NCBI RefSeq assembly: GCF_009617585.1
Contig: NZ_WIXI01000049.1
Location: forward strand, 248,001-312,000
DNA: 64,000 bases
Direction of reading: 5' to 3'
From: Endobacterium cereale
GTDB taxonomy: Bacteria; Pseudomonadota; Alphaproteobacteria; Rhizobiales; Rhizobiaceae
The notes beneath the pieces were generated by a model. That model did not search any database. It was not told the DNA's origin and saw only the letters and a program-made list of their open reading frames with translations. The position numbers were made by a program, and so were the translations under genes. The number at the start of each line of letters is the position of its first letter. Within the stretch, counting starts at the first letter, position 1. This document shows, piece by piece, positions 29,603 through 37,974 of this stretch.

Positions 29603-30291
29603 CACGCACCCATCAGTTTCATGAGAATCCCTTTTGGCAGAAAAAGGCATTCAGAACAGGAGGCATTCGACATAAAGATGCGCTTGCCTCTCGAGAATTG
29701 TCAGTTTCCGAAAGTCCCCATATCAGGGGCATTCCGGCAGCTTGAATTCGTTGCATCCAGCAATTGCCATGGCGGCAAGTTTGCACTTTTCATGCTGCAA
29801 AGCAACATTTTCTGTCTGCCTGTCAACTTTCGTCCTTCACCCTTTCTTCACCACCCGCCGGCCGGAATTAGGCATGGAAAAGCAGATGGCAAGGGTTACT
29901 CAGATATTTAAAAACCGACCATAATTGGAAACAAAGGTGAATTTCTGTTCACTGGTGCAGATTGCCTTTCGCTTCATCAAGCGACCCTGCCGAGATCATA
30001 GGACGCAAATAAAACATTTTTGTATCAAAGACATAAAAGACTTCGACAATGTGAGCATTGTTCAGCTCGCTGATTTTGCGGCAGAAAAGTCACGCTGCAA
30101 GGGTTAATTTGGCCTGACGGGCCAACTCGATTAAGAAGGCGGATTGAAAGAATGGACTTACGCCCCAGCTATGGTGGCGCCCACAATCGAATTCTCTGTC
30201 AGAAAGTGGCTTTTTGTCGTTGTCCTGAAACACAATATGACACAATAATGCCGCGCTGCAGCATCAACCTAGTCCTAACACGCGAGGGAAT
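29603..30291. other. 689-bp divergent regulatory region between rfbC and ugd
   Basis: No convincing gene. The right half (about 29860-30290) is markedly richer in A+T than the flanking genes and lies upstream of ugd, while the left half faces rfbC. A 60-codon frame at 29925-30107 lacks a ribosome site and coding character. The region should hold promoters for both the 11-kb minus-strand glycan unit and the ugd/co-polymerase unit. Confidence 0.55.
30104..30134. promoter_or_regulatory. Inverted repeat, candidate operator upstream of ugd
   Basis: TTGGCC (30109-30114) and GGCCAA (30120-30125) form a six-base inverted repeat around TGACG, with TTAA at both outer flanks (30104-30107 and 30131-30134). 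It sits about 160 bp before the ugd start in A+T-rich DNA. A regulator-binding site is possible; nothing identifies the regulator. Confidence 0.3.
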
Positions 30292-31596
30292 ATGCGTATC
30301 ACCATGATCGGTTCCGGCTATGTCGGTCTCGTCTCCGGCGTCTGCTTTGCCGACTTCGGCCATGACGTCATCTGCGTCGACAAAGACAAGTCCAAGATCG
30401 ACGCGCTCGAAAAAGGCATCATGCCGATCTACGAGCCGGGTCTCGACCAGATCGTCGCTGAAAACGTGAAATCCGGCCGCCTCACCTTCTCCACGGATGT
30501 GCCGAACAGCGTCAAGGATGCCGACGTGGTGTTCATCGCCGTCGGCACGCCGTCGCGTCGCGGCGACGGTCACGCAGACCTTTCCTATGTCTATGCCGCT
30601 GCGAAGGAAATCGCCGAGCATTGCTCCGGCTTTACCGTCGTCGTCACCAAGTCCACCGTGCCGGTCGGCACCGGTGACGAAGTTGAGCGCATCGTCAAGG
30701 AAGCCAATCCGAACGCCGATATCGCCGTTGTTTCCAACCCTGAATTCCTGCGCGAAGGTGCGGCCATCGAGGACTTCAAGCGTCCTGACCGCATCGTCAT
30801 CGGCCTTGACGATGACCGCGCCCGCGGCGTGATGACCGAAGTCTACCGCCCGCTCTACCTCAACCAGGCACCGCTTCTCTTCACCGCACGCCGCACGTCC
30901 GAGCTGATCAAATACGCCGCCAACGGCTTCCTCGCCATGAAGATCACCTTCATCAACGAGATCGCCGATCTCTGCGAGAAGGTCGGCGCCAATGTGCAGG
31001 ATGTTTCGCGCGGCATCGGTCTCGATGGCCGTATCGGCGCAAAATTCCTGCATGCCGGCCCGGGTTACGGCGGCTCCTGCTTCCCCAAGGATACGCTGGC
31101 GCTCGCAAAGACCGCGCAGGACCATGAAAGCCCGATGCGCTTGATCGAGACCACGATTTCGATCAATGACAACCGCAAGCGCGCCATGGGCCGCAAGGTC
31201 ATCTCGGCACTCGAAGGCGACGTGCGCGGCAAGAAGATCGCCGTTCTCGGCCTCACCTTCAAGCCGAACACCGACGACATGCGCGATAGCCCTGCGATTG
31301 CAGTGATCCAGACCCTGCAGGACGGTGGCGCGACCGTTGCCGCCTATGATCCGGAAGGCATGGAAAACGCCAAGAAGCTGATCGCAGGCATCGACTATGT
31401 CGCCGGTCCTTATGACGCGATCGCCGATGCGGATGCCATCGTCATCGTGACGGAATGGAACCAGTTCCGTGCGCTTGACCTGCCGCGCGCCAAGGGCATG
31501 ATGAAAAGCCCGATCCTTGTCGACCTGCGTAACATCTACCGTCCGGCAGAAGTCGCCAAGCACGGTTTTGCCTATCACGGCATCGGCCTGAACTGA
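30292..31596 (+). CDS. ugd: UDP-glucose 6-dehydrogenase
   Basis: 434 residues, ATG after GAGGGAAT. It oxidises UDP-glucose to UDP-glucuronate with two NAD. The N-terminal NAD motif MRITMIGSGYVGLVSGVCFA, GTPSRRGDGHADLSYVYAA, the substrate-binding EFLREGAAIEDF and the catalytic cysteine in GPGYGGSCFPKD (C at about 260) are intact, followed by LGLTFKPNTDDMRDSP. Equivalent to rkpK of rhizobia. Its product feeds both glucuronate incorporation and the epimerase at 8514. A strong hairpin follows the gene. Confidence 0.97.
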   Translation: MRITMIGSGYVGLVSGVCFADFGHDVICVDKDKSKIDALEKGIMPIYEPGLDQIVAENVKSGRLTFSTDVPNSVKDADVVFIAVGTPSRRGDGHADLSYVYAAAKEIAEHCSGFTVVVTKSTVPVGTGDEVERIVKEANPNADIAVVSNPEFLREGAAIEDFKRPDRIVIGLDDDRARGVMTEVYRPLYLNQAPLLFTARRTSELIKYAANGFLAMKITFINEIADLCEKVGANVQDVSRGIGLDGRIGAKFLHAGPGYGGSCFPKDTLALAKTAQDHESPMRLIETTISINDNRKRAMGRKVISALEGDVRGKKIAVLGLTFKPNTDDMRDSPAIAVIQTLQDGGATVAAYDPEGMENAKKLIAGIDYVAGPYDAIADADAIVIVTEWNQFRALDLPRAKGMMKSPILVDLRNIYRPAEVAKHGFAYHGIGLN

Positions 31597-31661
31597 GCCG
31601 AAATCACCGGTCTGTGCAGCCTTTGAAAGCTGCCCGGCAAACGGCACAGCATTGAGAAAAT

Positions 31662-31703
31662 TGGCCCCGGCATGTTTCTTTTGGCATTGCCGGGGCCATT
31701 TCC
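31662..31703 (+). terminator. Strong stem-loop after ugd
   Basis: TGGCCCCGGCA (31662-31672) pairs perfectly with TGCCGGGGCCA (31688-31698) around a 15-base loop, followed by a short T-rich stretch. Likely a terminator or partial attenuator between ugd and the co-polymerase gene. Confidence 0.55.
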
Positions 31704-31858
31704 TTAATTTCGTCAGAGATGGCATGATGATTGCCTCTCTTATGGAAGACCAGACTGACGTGGGCAGCACATGCGGCTGCCAGGCGAAACCCAGATCCCT
31801 GATCCGCATGCGTGCGGGTGGAACGCCAAAATCGTTCCGGGACCATGAGGAGCACTTG

Positions 31859-34138
31859 ATGAGGGTACCAGACCAGCTCTCCTTCCAGCAGGCCCAGGGT
31901 CCGTTTGGTCAAGGAGGGGACGATCCGGAAATTACTCTGATCGATTTCGACGCGATCATTGCGATGATCCGTCGTCAATGGCTGATCATGGCGGCGATGG
32001 TCGTCGTCTTCGCAGGCCTCGGCTTTGCCTATGTATCGACCACCGTGCCGCAATTCACCGCCTATACCAGCCTGATCATGGATCGCGGCAATAGCGGCGT
32101 CATGTCCGACATGAGCGAGAACCAATCGCGTGTCACCGTAGATGACGAGGCAACCATCCTCAGTCAGCTGGAAATCATCAAGTCCGACAGCGTTGCCGAC
32201 CTTGTGATCGACAAGCTGAACCTCACCCAGAACGAAGCCTTCATGGGCGCATCCGGCTTTTCGATCGGCAAACTGCTCGGGCCGCTCAATGTCGCCCGAT
32301 GGTTCCGCTCTGAAGAAGAGGTGGCGGAAGACAACAGAACGATCGCCCGCACCATCCTGCAGGGCAACATGGCGGTTGCTCGCAGCGGCCAGTCCTATGT
32401 CATCAATCTGGGTTACACATCCGCCTCGGCGCAGCTTTCCTCCCAGATCGCCAACACCTACGCCAGCACCTATCTCTTAGATAAGTTCAACGCCCGTTTC
32501 GAATCCACCCGCCGCGCCAGCGAATGGCTGGAGCTGCGCCTTACCGAGCTGAAGCAGCAGGTGATGGATTCGGATCTGGCCGTGCAGAAATTCCGCCGCG
32601 ACAATGGCCTGATCTCCGCCAAGGATGGACTGCTCGTCAACGAACAGCAGCTTTCCGAAATCAACAGTTCGCTGATCGTGGCGCAGGCCGACACCGCGCG
32701 TGCCCAGGCGAAATACAACCGCATCCAGACCATCGTCAACGAACGCCGCTCCGATGCATTGGTCACAGATGCACTGGTCAATTCGATCTCCGCCAACCTG
32801 CGCGACAAATATCTGACCGCATCGCGCAAGGAAGCCGAGATCTCGCAGAAATTCGGCGAAAACCATGTTCAGGCCATCCGCCTGCGCGGAGAAATGGAAC
32901 AGTACGAACAGCAGATGTTCGGCGAACTGGGCCGTATCGCCGAAAGCTATCAGAGCGAGCTCGATGTCGCCCGCGCCAAGCAGAAATCGCTGGAGGAGAA
33001 TGTCGCGAGCCTCACCTCCGTCTCGGCCATGGCCGGTGAAACGCAGGTGCAGTTGCGCGAGCTCGAGCGCTCCGCCGACAGCTACAAGAACCTCTACCAG
33101 ACGTTTCTCGCGCGTTATCAGGAAGCGATGCAACAGCAATCCTTCCCGGTCACCGAGGCTCGCGTGATCACGGAAGCGACGCCGCCGCTGAAGCCGAGCA
33201 AGCCCAACAAGCCGATGCTGATGGTGCTGTTTGCCTTTTTCGGCCTGATGGTCGGCGCCTCGATCGGCGGTTTCCGTGAATTCCGCGACCGCTTCTTCCG
33301 CACCGGCGACCAAGTGCGCGACCAGCTGGGCCTCGAATATCTCGGCCTCGCCCCCCTCATCACCGATGTGCGCGCACCAGCCAACAGCAGTGAGCCGGCA
33401 CGCCCTGGCGTCATCCGTCCGCTCAACAATGCCTATCGTTATTGCGTCGACCACCCGCTGTCGCAATTCGCCGAGACGCTGCGCAGTGCCAAGATCGCCG
33501 CCGACCTGTCCTTCTCCGGCCAAGGTGCCAAGGTGATCGGCGTGGTGTCGGCCTTGCCGGGCGAAGGCAAGACGACGGTTTCCGCCAACCTCGCTGGCCT
33601 GCTGGCCATGCAGGGTGCCCGCACGCTTCTGCTCGACGCCGACCTGCGTAATCCCGGCGCCACGCGGGCGCTTGGCCAACATGCCGAACGCGGCATCCTC
33701 GAAACGCTCACCAATAACGAGCCGCTCGACCAGACGCTGATGTTCGATCCGCAGACGCGGCTTGCCTTCCTGCCGGCGGTGGTGCGCCGCCGCGTGCCGC
33801 ATTCGTCGGATCTGCTGGCGTCGCCGGTCATGGGCCGGATCATGGAAACGCTGCGCCGCAATTTCGATTACATCATCGTCGACCTTCCGCCGCTCGGCGC
33901 AGTCGTCGATGCCCGTGCCATCGGCCCCATGCTGGATTCCATCGTGATGGTGGTGAAATGGGGAGAGACCTCCCCGGCCGTGGTGCGCAACACACTGTTT
34001 TCGGATGCCGAACTGCACGCCAAATGCGTCGGCGTCATTCTCAACAAGGTCGATATGGAAAAGATGAAACTCTACGGCCAGCACGGCTCGAACGAGTATT
34101 ATCACAGCCAGTTTTCCAGTTATTATCATGAGAAGTGA
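31859..34138 (+). CDS. Polysaccharide co-polymerase with BY-kinase domain (Wzc/ExoP type)
   Basis: 759 residues from ATG at 31859 (GAGGAGCACTTG upstream); the frame to 31652 is leader. The N-terminal Wzz domain has a first membrane segment (WLIMAAMVVVFAGLGFAYVS), a long periplasmic coiled-coil region (about 200-430), the proline-rich PLKPSKPNKP and a second segment. The C-terminal cytoplasmic kinase shows Walker A (ALPGEGKTT, about 566), Walker A' (LLLDADLRNPG, about 590) and Walker B (YIIVDLPPLG, about 670). The tail has five tyrosines in LYGQHGSNEYYHSQFSSYY, the usual autophosphorylation cluster. It controls polymer length and export together with Wzy and an outer-membrane exporter not present in this window. 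Confidence 0.93.
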   Translation: MRVPDQLSFQQAQGPFGQGGDDPEITLIDFDAIIAMIRRQWLIMAAMVVVFAGLGFAYVSTTVPQFTAYTSLIMDRGNSGVMSDMSENQSRVTVDDEATILSQLEIIKSDSVADLVIDKLNLTQNEAFMGASGFSIGKLLGPLNVARWFRSEEEVAEDNRTIARTILQGNMAVARSGQSYVINLGYTSASAQLSSQIANTYASTYLLDKFNARFESTRRASEWLELRLTELKQQVMDSDLAVQKFRRDNGLISAKDGLLVNEQQLSEINSSLIVAQADTARAQAKYNRIQTIVNERRSDALVTDALVNSISANLRDKYLTASRKEAEISQKFGENHVQAIRLRGEMEQYEQQMFGELGRIAESYQSELDVARAKQKSLEENVASLTSVSAMAGETQVQLRELERSADSYKNLYQTFLARYQEAMQQQSFPVTEARVITEATPPLKPSKPNKPMLMVLFAFFGLMVGASIGGFREFRDRFFRTGDQVRDQLGLEYLGLAPLITDVRAPANSSEPARPGVIRPLNNAYRYCVDHPLSQFAETLRSAKIAADLSFSGQGAKVIGVVSALPGEGKTTVSANLAGLLAMQGARTLLLDADLRNPGATRALGQHAERGILETLTNNEPLDQTLMFDPQTRLAFLPAVVRRRVPHSSDLLASPVMGRIMETLRRNFDYIIVDLPPLGAVVDARAIGPMLDSIVMVVKWGETSPAVVRNTLFSDAELHAKCVGVILNKVDMEKMKLYGQHGSNEYYHSQFSSYYHEK

Positions 34139-34154
34139 GCCCCGCGCGGGGCTC
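34137..34154 (+). terminator. Palindrome at the end of the co-polymerase gene
   Basis: A perfect GAGCCCC-GCGC-GGGGCTC hairpin begins inside the stop codon of the co-polymerase gene. There is no T-tract, so it may act as a 3'-end stabiliser or weak terminator. Confidence 0.4.
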
Positions 34155-34374
34155 CGAACGACCGTCGGCATGCATGCCACTCAGTCGCGGCAGCTGGCGA
34201 TTTGACAAACAGCAGGACAGCCAAGCCTTTGTGCTTGCTGCAGAATCCCGCATACACCTTGTTTTCCAGGGCTACACGACGGCGTGCGAAATCCTGTCAT
34301 AAAAAATACGAAAATTATTCGCTTTACCGCTTGTGCGAGACAAGAGCCTCTATTATAGAAACCCCCGCTGGCCA

Positions 34375-34451
34375 CGGAGTGTAGCGCAGTCTGGTAGCGC
34401 ACCACGTTCGGGACGTGGGGGTCGCAAGTTCGAATCTTGCCACTCCGACCA
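34375..34451 (+). tRNA. tRNA-Pro (anticodon CGG)
   Basis: 77 bases including an encoded CCA. Acceptor CGGAGTG (34375-34381) pairs with CACTCCG (34441-34447); D arm GCGC/GCGC; anticodon stem CCACG/CGTGG around TTCGGGA, giving anticodon CGG; T arm GCAAG/CTTGC around TTCGAAT. A T-rich terminator follows immediately. Confidence 0.97.
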
Positions 34452-34459
34452 GCCAGAAT

Positions 34460-34483
34460 AACCCCGCTCATGCGGGGTTTTTT
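34460..34483 (+). terminator. Rho-independent terminator of tRNA-Pro
   Basis: ACCCCGC (34461-34467), loop TCAT, GCGGGGT (34472-34478), then a T run to 34483. Nine bases after the tRNA 3' end. Confidence 0.9.
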
Positions 34484-34646
34484 CGTTTCTGGCCGGTGTG
34501 ACCGGGCAGACGTAATTTGCCGCAGCGCATCGGTTTTGCAGCCCCGGAAGTGACTGATAAAAGCCACGAAACGATCATTTTTCATTCATTCACGGTTCAC
34601 CGGCCGAGGCGCCAAATCCCCCTACCCGAACAAGGAGGGATATGAG

Positions 34647-34961
34647 ATGCGCGGATTGATCTTGAGCGCCGGGATGATTTTCGGGATGCTGCTCGGCAGT
34701 AGCGCCAATGCGATGCCAATCGGCCAACCGGCAGCGCCGATGGCTTCGACGGTACAGAATGTCGATTATTATTGCGGACGCGGTTATCGCCTGTCTCCAC
34801 GGGGCGTCTGCCGTCCCAACAGACCACCACCGCGTTATGAACGTCGCTGGCACCGACACGACCATTGGCACGACCGGCGCGAATGGCGTGATCGCCGCGA
34901 GCGTCGGGAATGGCGCGAGCGCCGCCATGATCGGCATTATCGCGACTATCGCGATTGGTAA
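34647..34961 (+). CDS. Small secreted Arg/His/Trp-rich protein (GCG_CRPN-like)
   Basis: 104 residues, ATG after AGGAGGGATATGAG. A signal peptide (MRGLILSAGMIFGMLLG) ends near ANA-MP. The mature part holds YYCGRGYRLSPRGVCRPNR, resembling the paired-cysteine GCG...CRPN segment of small secreted proteins common in Rhizobiales, followed by a 45-residue tail of R, H, W, D and E (RRWHRHDHWHDRREW). Function unknown; the tail could bind metal, nucleic acid or anionic glycan. It stands alone between two terminators. Confidence 0.7.
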   Translation: MRGLILSAGMIFGMLLGSSANAMPIGQPAAPMASTVQNVDYYCGRGYRLSPRGVCRPNRPPPRYERRWHRHDHWHDRREWRDRRERREWRERRHDRHYRDYRDW

Positions 34962-34965
34962 CGAG

Positions 34966-34995
34966 AAGCCCTTCCGGAAACGGAAGGGCTTTTTT
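34966..34995 (+). terminator. Rho-independent terminator of the small secreted protein gene
   Basis: AAGCCCTTCCG (34966-34976), GAAA tetraloop, CGGAAGGGCTT (34981-34991), T run to 34995. It begins four bases after the stop codon. Confidence 0.93.
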
Positions 34996-35176
34996 CTGGC
35001 AATCACGATCCGCCACACCAACGGGAGATGGAACGAGGCGAAATCCGGATTTTTTAAACACGCTTATGCTCAAGCCTCGCCCCACGTCCTCCCGTGATTG
35101 TGATGAGGAGAAATTTGCAACCGCAAAAGACACACCCGATATTGACCAATGTCACCTGACGTGATGGAGCACCTTC

Positions 35177-35311
35177 ATGAAGCCCTGGATTGTCATGGGT
35201 ATATTGGCCACCGCCGTCTTAACCGCCCGCTGGTTTTTGTGGGCCTATCCGAGCGTGACGGAAGCATCCGCGCATATTGGATCGCTGATGGTCCGGTTCG
35301 CCACAGGTTGA
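35177..35311 (+). CDS. Candidate small membrane protein, 44 residues
   Basis: ATG preceded by GGAG at eight bases' distance. The product starts MKPWIVMGILATAVLTARWF and has one hydrophobic segment (residues 4-23) and a short C-terminal part (YPSVTEASAHIGSLMVRFAT). No family recognised. Support is the ribosome site, the membrane segment and the neighbouring genes of similar type; chance remains possible. Confidence 0.4.
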   Translation: MKPWIVMGILATAVLTARWFLWAYPSVTEASAHIGSLMVRFATG

Positions 35312-35406
35312 CCTGGAAATCAGTGTGATTTGTAACGCAATGTTGCACTAAGTGATTAAACTTCAAGGTGATCGCGAGTTATATGTCGCTCGGTAAAGGA
35401 GCGGCC

Positions 35407-35502
35407 ATGAACGACAAACTACGTTTTGAAGTTTTCGGATGGGTGTTCGGCGCGACCATTATTGCAGCATGGATATCCATGCCTTTCTGGTTGGGAAGCT
35501 GA
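35407..35502 (+). CDS. Candidate small membrane protein, 31 residues
   Basis: Strong Shine-Dalgarno AAAGGAGCGGCC precedes the ATG. Product begins MNDKLRFEVFGWVFGATIIA and ends AAWISMPFWLGS, one membrane segment with a charged N-terminus. No family recognised. The quality of the ribosome site makes it more credible than its length suggests. Confidence 0.5.
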   Translation: MNDKLRFEVFGWVFGATIIAAWISMPFWLGS

Positions 35503-35591
35503 ACCTGTCGACAGCCCGCCATAGGGCGGCCAATCGCATGTCGGGGGCGACCTGCCCCCGTCCGTCGTCAGCAAACGATGGGTATCCTGCG

Positions 35592-35999
35592 TTACGTAGC
35601 CGTCTCCACATTACCGGCACCATCAACGTGTTTCTGAAACCGTCTCCGATATTCTGAAGGCGAAATTCCCACCTCCTTCTTGAACGCCTTGCAGAAATAA
35701 TTCGCATCCGCGTAGGAAAGATCCAGCGCTACGTTGGTGATCGGCAGGTCGCTGTTTTTCAGGAGCGCCTCCCTTGTTCTCCCTTCCGTCATTCGACCGA
35801 AGTGACGAGAGACGCGGCTGCCTGAAAAAACGGGATAGGTGCAGCGAGAATTCATTGATAATCCCGGATATGCTAAAAGGAATAATGCGCGTATCGCTTC
35901 CGCAAGACTGTCCGTATCGACCTTCGATCCTGCCAAAATCGATAGCCTGACCTTTTTTGGTATTTCTGACCTATCGCAAAGGCGAGCAATATTTGGCAA
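35592..35999 (-). pseudogene. AraC-family regulator remnant (DNA-binding domain only)
   Basis: A 135-codon frame whose C-terminal half is an obvious AraC second helix-turn-helix (LPITNVALDLSYADANYFCK then AFKKEVGISPSEYRRRF). The first helix-turn-helix is degenerate and shortened (YPVFSGSRVSRHFGRMTEGR), there is no ligand domain and the frame opens with TTG. This looks like the decayed end of a larger regulator such as the ArgR/GlxA type. The DNA around it is unusually A+T-rich for this window. Confidence 0.55.
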
Positions 36000-36124
36000 T
36001 TATTTGAAAGTCATGCTCAGCATGAGGTCTCGCGCTGCTGGCTGCGGAACTTCTTCGCCACCGATGGGTTGATACTTCAAAGCCGCTTCGGGGGCAGAAG
36101 GTTTCAACAGCGAGGAGCAGCTTC

Positions 36125-36244
36125 ATGCAGAACAATCACCCGGAAGCCCGCCGCGGCATGGTCAAGTTCGTGCTGACCATTTTTTTCATCGCAATCGTGA
36201 TTGCCGGCATTTATCTGTTGGGCTTCACTCCCGGTGAAGCCTGA
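36125..36244 (+). CDS. Small membrane protein, 39 residues
   Basis: ATG preceded by GAGGAGCAGCTTC. Product MQNNHPEARRGMVKFVLTIF continues into a hydrophobic segment (FIAIVIAGIYLLGF) and a short TPGEA tail. Followed within 25 bases by a strong terminator. The ribosome site, membrane segment and terminator together support a real gene; function unknown. Confidence 0.6.
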   Translation: MQNNHPEARRGMVKFVLTIFFIAIVIAGIYLLGFTPGEA

Positions 36245-36266
36245 TCAGCCGCTTTGCTTCTCTCAT

Positions 36267-36303
36267 AAAAAAAGCCCCGGTGGTTACCCACCGGGGCTTT
36301 TTC
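36267..36303. terminator. Bidirectional terminator between the 39-residue gene and the MFS gene
   Basis: AAAGCCCCGGTGG (36271-36283), loop TTAC, CCACCGGGGCTTT (36288-36300), with an A run upstream and T run downstream, so it can end transcripts from both converging genes. Confidence 0.93.
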
Positions 36304-36322
36304 ATATGTCTGCATGCAATGA

Positions 36323-37666
36323 TCAAACCGTGCCGGCGCTATCCGAACTAGTGTCCAGCGCCCGGCTGAGGCCGAGAGCAACCAGCGTACAGATTGCACC
36401 GGAAATCAGGTAACCACCGATGAAGATGATACCGAAATTGCTGGCAAGACCAAGCGCAACGAGCGGCGCAAAACCGGCACCCAGCAACCATGCAAGGTCT
36501 GACGTAAACGCCGCGCCGGTGTAACGATAGCCCTGGCTGAAGCGGAACGACACCGAACCGGATGCCTGGCCGAAAGACAGGCCGAGAATACCGAAGCCGA
36601 TGATGATGAACGCATCCTGTCCGGCCGGACCGGCATCGAGCAGGAAAGGCGCGGTGAAGCTGAAGATGGCGATGATGATGGCACCGATCATCAACTGACC
36701 ACGACGGCCGATGCGGTCGGCCAGCATGCCCGATAGGATGATCGTCATCACGCCGACCACGGCACCGGCAACCTGAACGAACAGGAATCCTGCTGGCGAC
36801 TGACCACCGTAGAGCGTCACCCAGCTCAACGGGAAGATAGTCACCAGATGGAACATGGCAAAGCTCGCCAGCGGCACGAAGGCCCCGAGCAGGATATCGC
36901 GTCCATGCTTGTTGATCGTCTTCAGGATCGGCTGGGCTTCCAGCTCGTGGTTTTCCAACTGCGTGCCGAACTCCTTGCTGGCAACGATGCGAAGCCGCGC
37001 AAACAGCGCCACGACGTTGATGGCAAACGCCACGAAGAAAGGAAAACGCCAGCCCCAGCTCAGGAAGTCCGCATCGGACAGGTTGGCGACGAAATAGCCG
37101 AACAACATGCTGGCCATGGCAAAGCCGATGGGCGCACCGAGCTGCGGGATCATCGCATACCAGCCGCGCCGGTTCTTTGGCGCATTCATCGCCAGAAGCG
37201 ACGCCAGACCATCCCATGCGCCTCCCAACGCAAAGCCCTGGCCCATTCGGAACAGTGCCAGAAGAGCGACAGACCACATGCCGACGGTTTCGTAACCGGG
37301 CAGAAAGGCGATAGATGCAGTCGAGCCACCGAGGATAAGAAGCGCGATCGTCAGCTTGGTGCCGCGACCATAGACGCGGTCGATCCACATGAACACGACC
37401 GAGCCGACCGGGCGGGCAAGGAATGCCAACGAGAACACGGCGAATGAATAAAGCGTTGCAGTCACCGGATCGGGTGCGAACGAAAACACCAGACGCGGAA
37501 ACACCAGAACGGATGCGAGGCCATAAACGAAGAAGTCGAAGAATTCGGACATGCGACCGATAACGACGCCGATGGCGATATTGCCTGGCGAGACCGGCTT
37601 GTCCTCATGCATGTGCCTGACGTCGTTTTCGGCAGACGTCGACGAGGGTATTGCGACAACGGTCAT
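36323..37666 (-). CDS. MFS transporter, metabolite:H+ symporter type
   Basis: 447 residues, 12 membrane segments, start after AGGAGGACGC. The loop 2-3 region (ARPVGSVVFMWIDRVYGRGT) and GQGFALGGAWDGLASLLAMN fit the MHS family of the major facilitator superfamily (proline/betaine, alpha-ketoglutarate or shikimate transporters). The GRMSEFFDFFVYGLASVLVF N-terminal segment is typical. Substrate cannot be assigned. Divergent from cyoA across 308 bp. Confidence 0.85.
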   Translation of the reverse strand: MTVVAIPSSTSAENDVRHMHEDKPVSPGNIAIGVVIGRMSEFFDFFVYGLASVLVFPRLVFSFAPDPVTATLYSFAVFSLAFLARPVGSVVFMWIDRVYGRGTKLTIALLILGGSTASIAFLPGYETVGMWSVALLALFRMGQGFALGGAWDGLASLLAMNAPKNRRGWYAMIPQLGAPIGFAMASMLFGYFVANLSDADFLSWGWRFPFFVAFAINVVALFARLRIVASKEFGTQLENHELEAQPILKTINKHGRDILLGAFVPLASFAMFHLVTIFPLSWVTLYGGQSPAGFLFVQVAGAVVGVMTIILSGMLADRIGRRGQLMIGAIIIAIFSFTAPFLLDAGPAGQDAFIIIGFGILGLSFGQASGSVSFRFSQGYRYTGAAFTSDLAWLLGAGFAPLVALGLASNFGIIFIGGYLISGAICTLVALGLSRALDTSSDSAGTV

Positions 37667-37974
37667 GAATTGCGTCCTCCTTCGCTTTCAATTCCGGTAC
37701 CAATAAAGTGATGATGTCGGCGAATAGGCTCGGCAATCAAGCACATTCTTAAAAAGACATGCGAATTTAGATTATTTGACTAATTTCAAAACCGCTTTCG
37801 CCTTGGCTTTGCCCTATTCCCGCCTTAATTGGAAAACGTCTGCAGTGTGGGGCTTCTGCCTCATGCAATGATTTTTGGCAGCGTTCGTTCCCTTGCAGAA
37901 GCGCATTTTTTGTTGCGATGCGACGAAACACCTCATAGAGGCTACGGCGACGCTGCATTAGTCAAAATAAACAA
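37667..37974. other. Divergent promoter region between the MFS gene and cyoA
   Basis: 308 bp, A+T-rich near 37735-37800. It must hold promoters for both directions. I see no perfect FNR/FixK-type TTGAT-N4-ATCAA palindrome and no T-rich terminator. A TTGTTGCGATG stretch precedes cyoA but I cannot assign it. Confidence 0.45.

Noticed and set aside
29925-30107. 60-codon frame upstream of ugd as a small gene
   Set aside because: No ribosome site, poor coding character, and it overlaps the inverted repeat of the probable control region.
34375-34451. tRNA-Pro as a possible integration site for a mobile element
   Set aside because: No integrase, no second copy of the tRNA 3' end and no mobile genes were seen nearby; only an AraC remnant and small genes follow.
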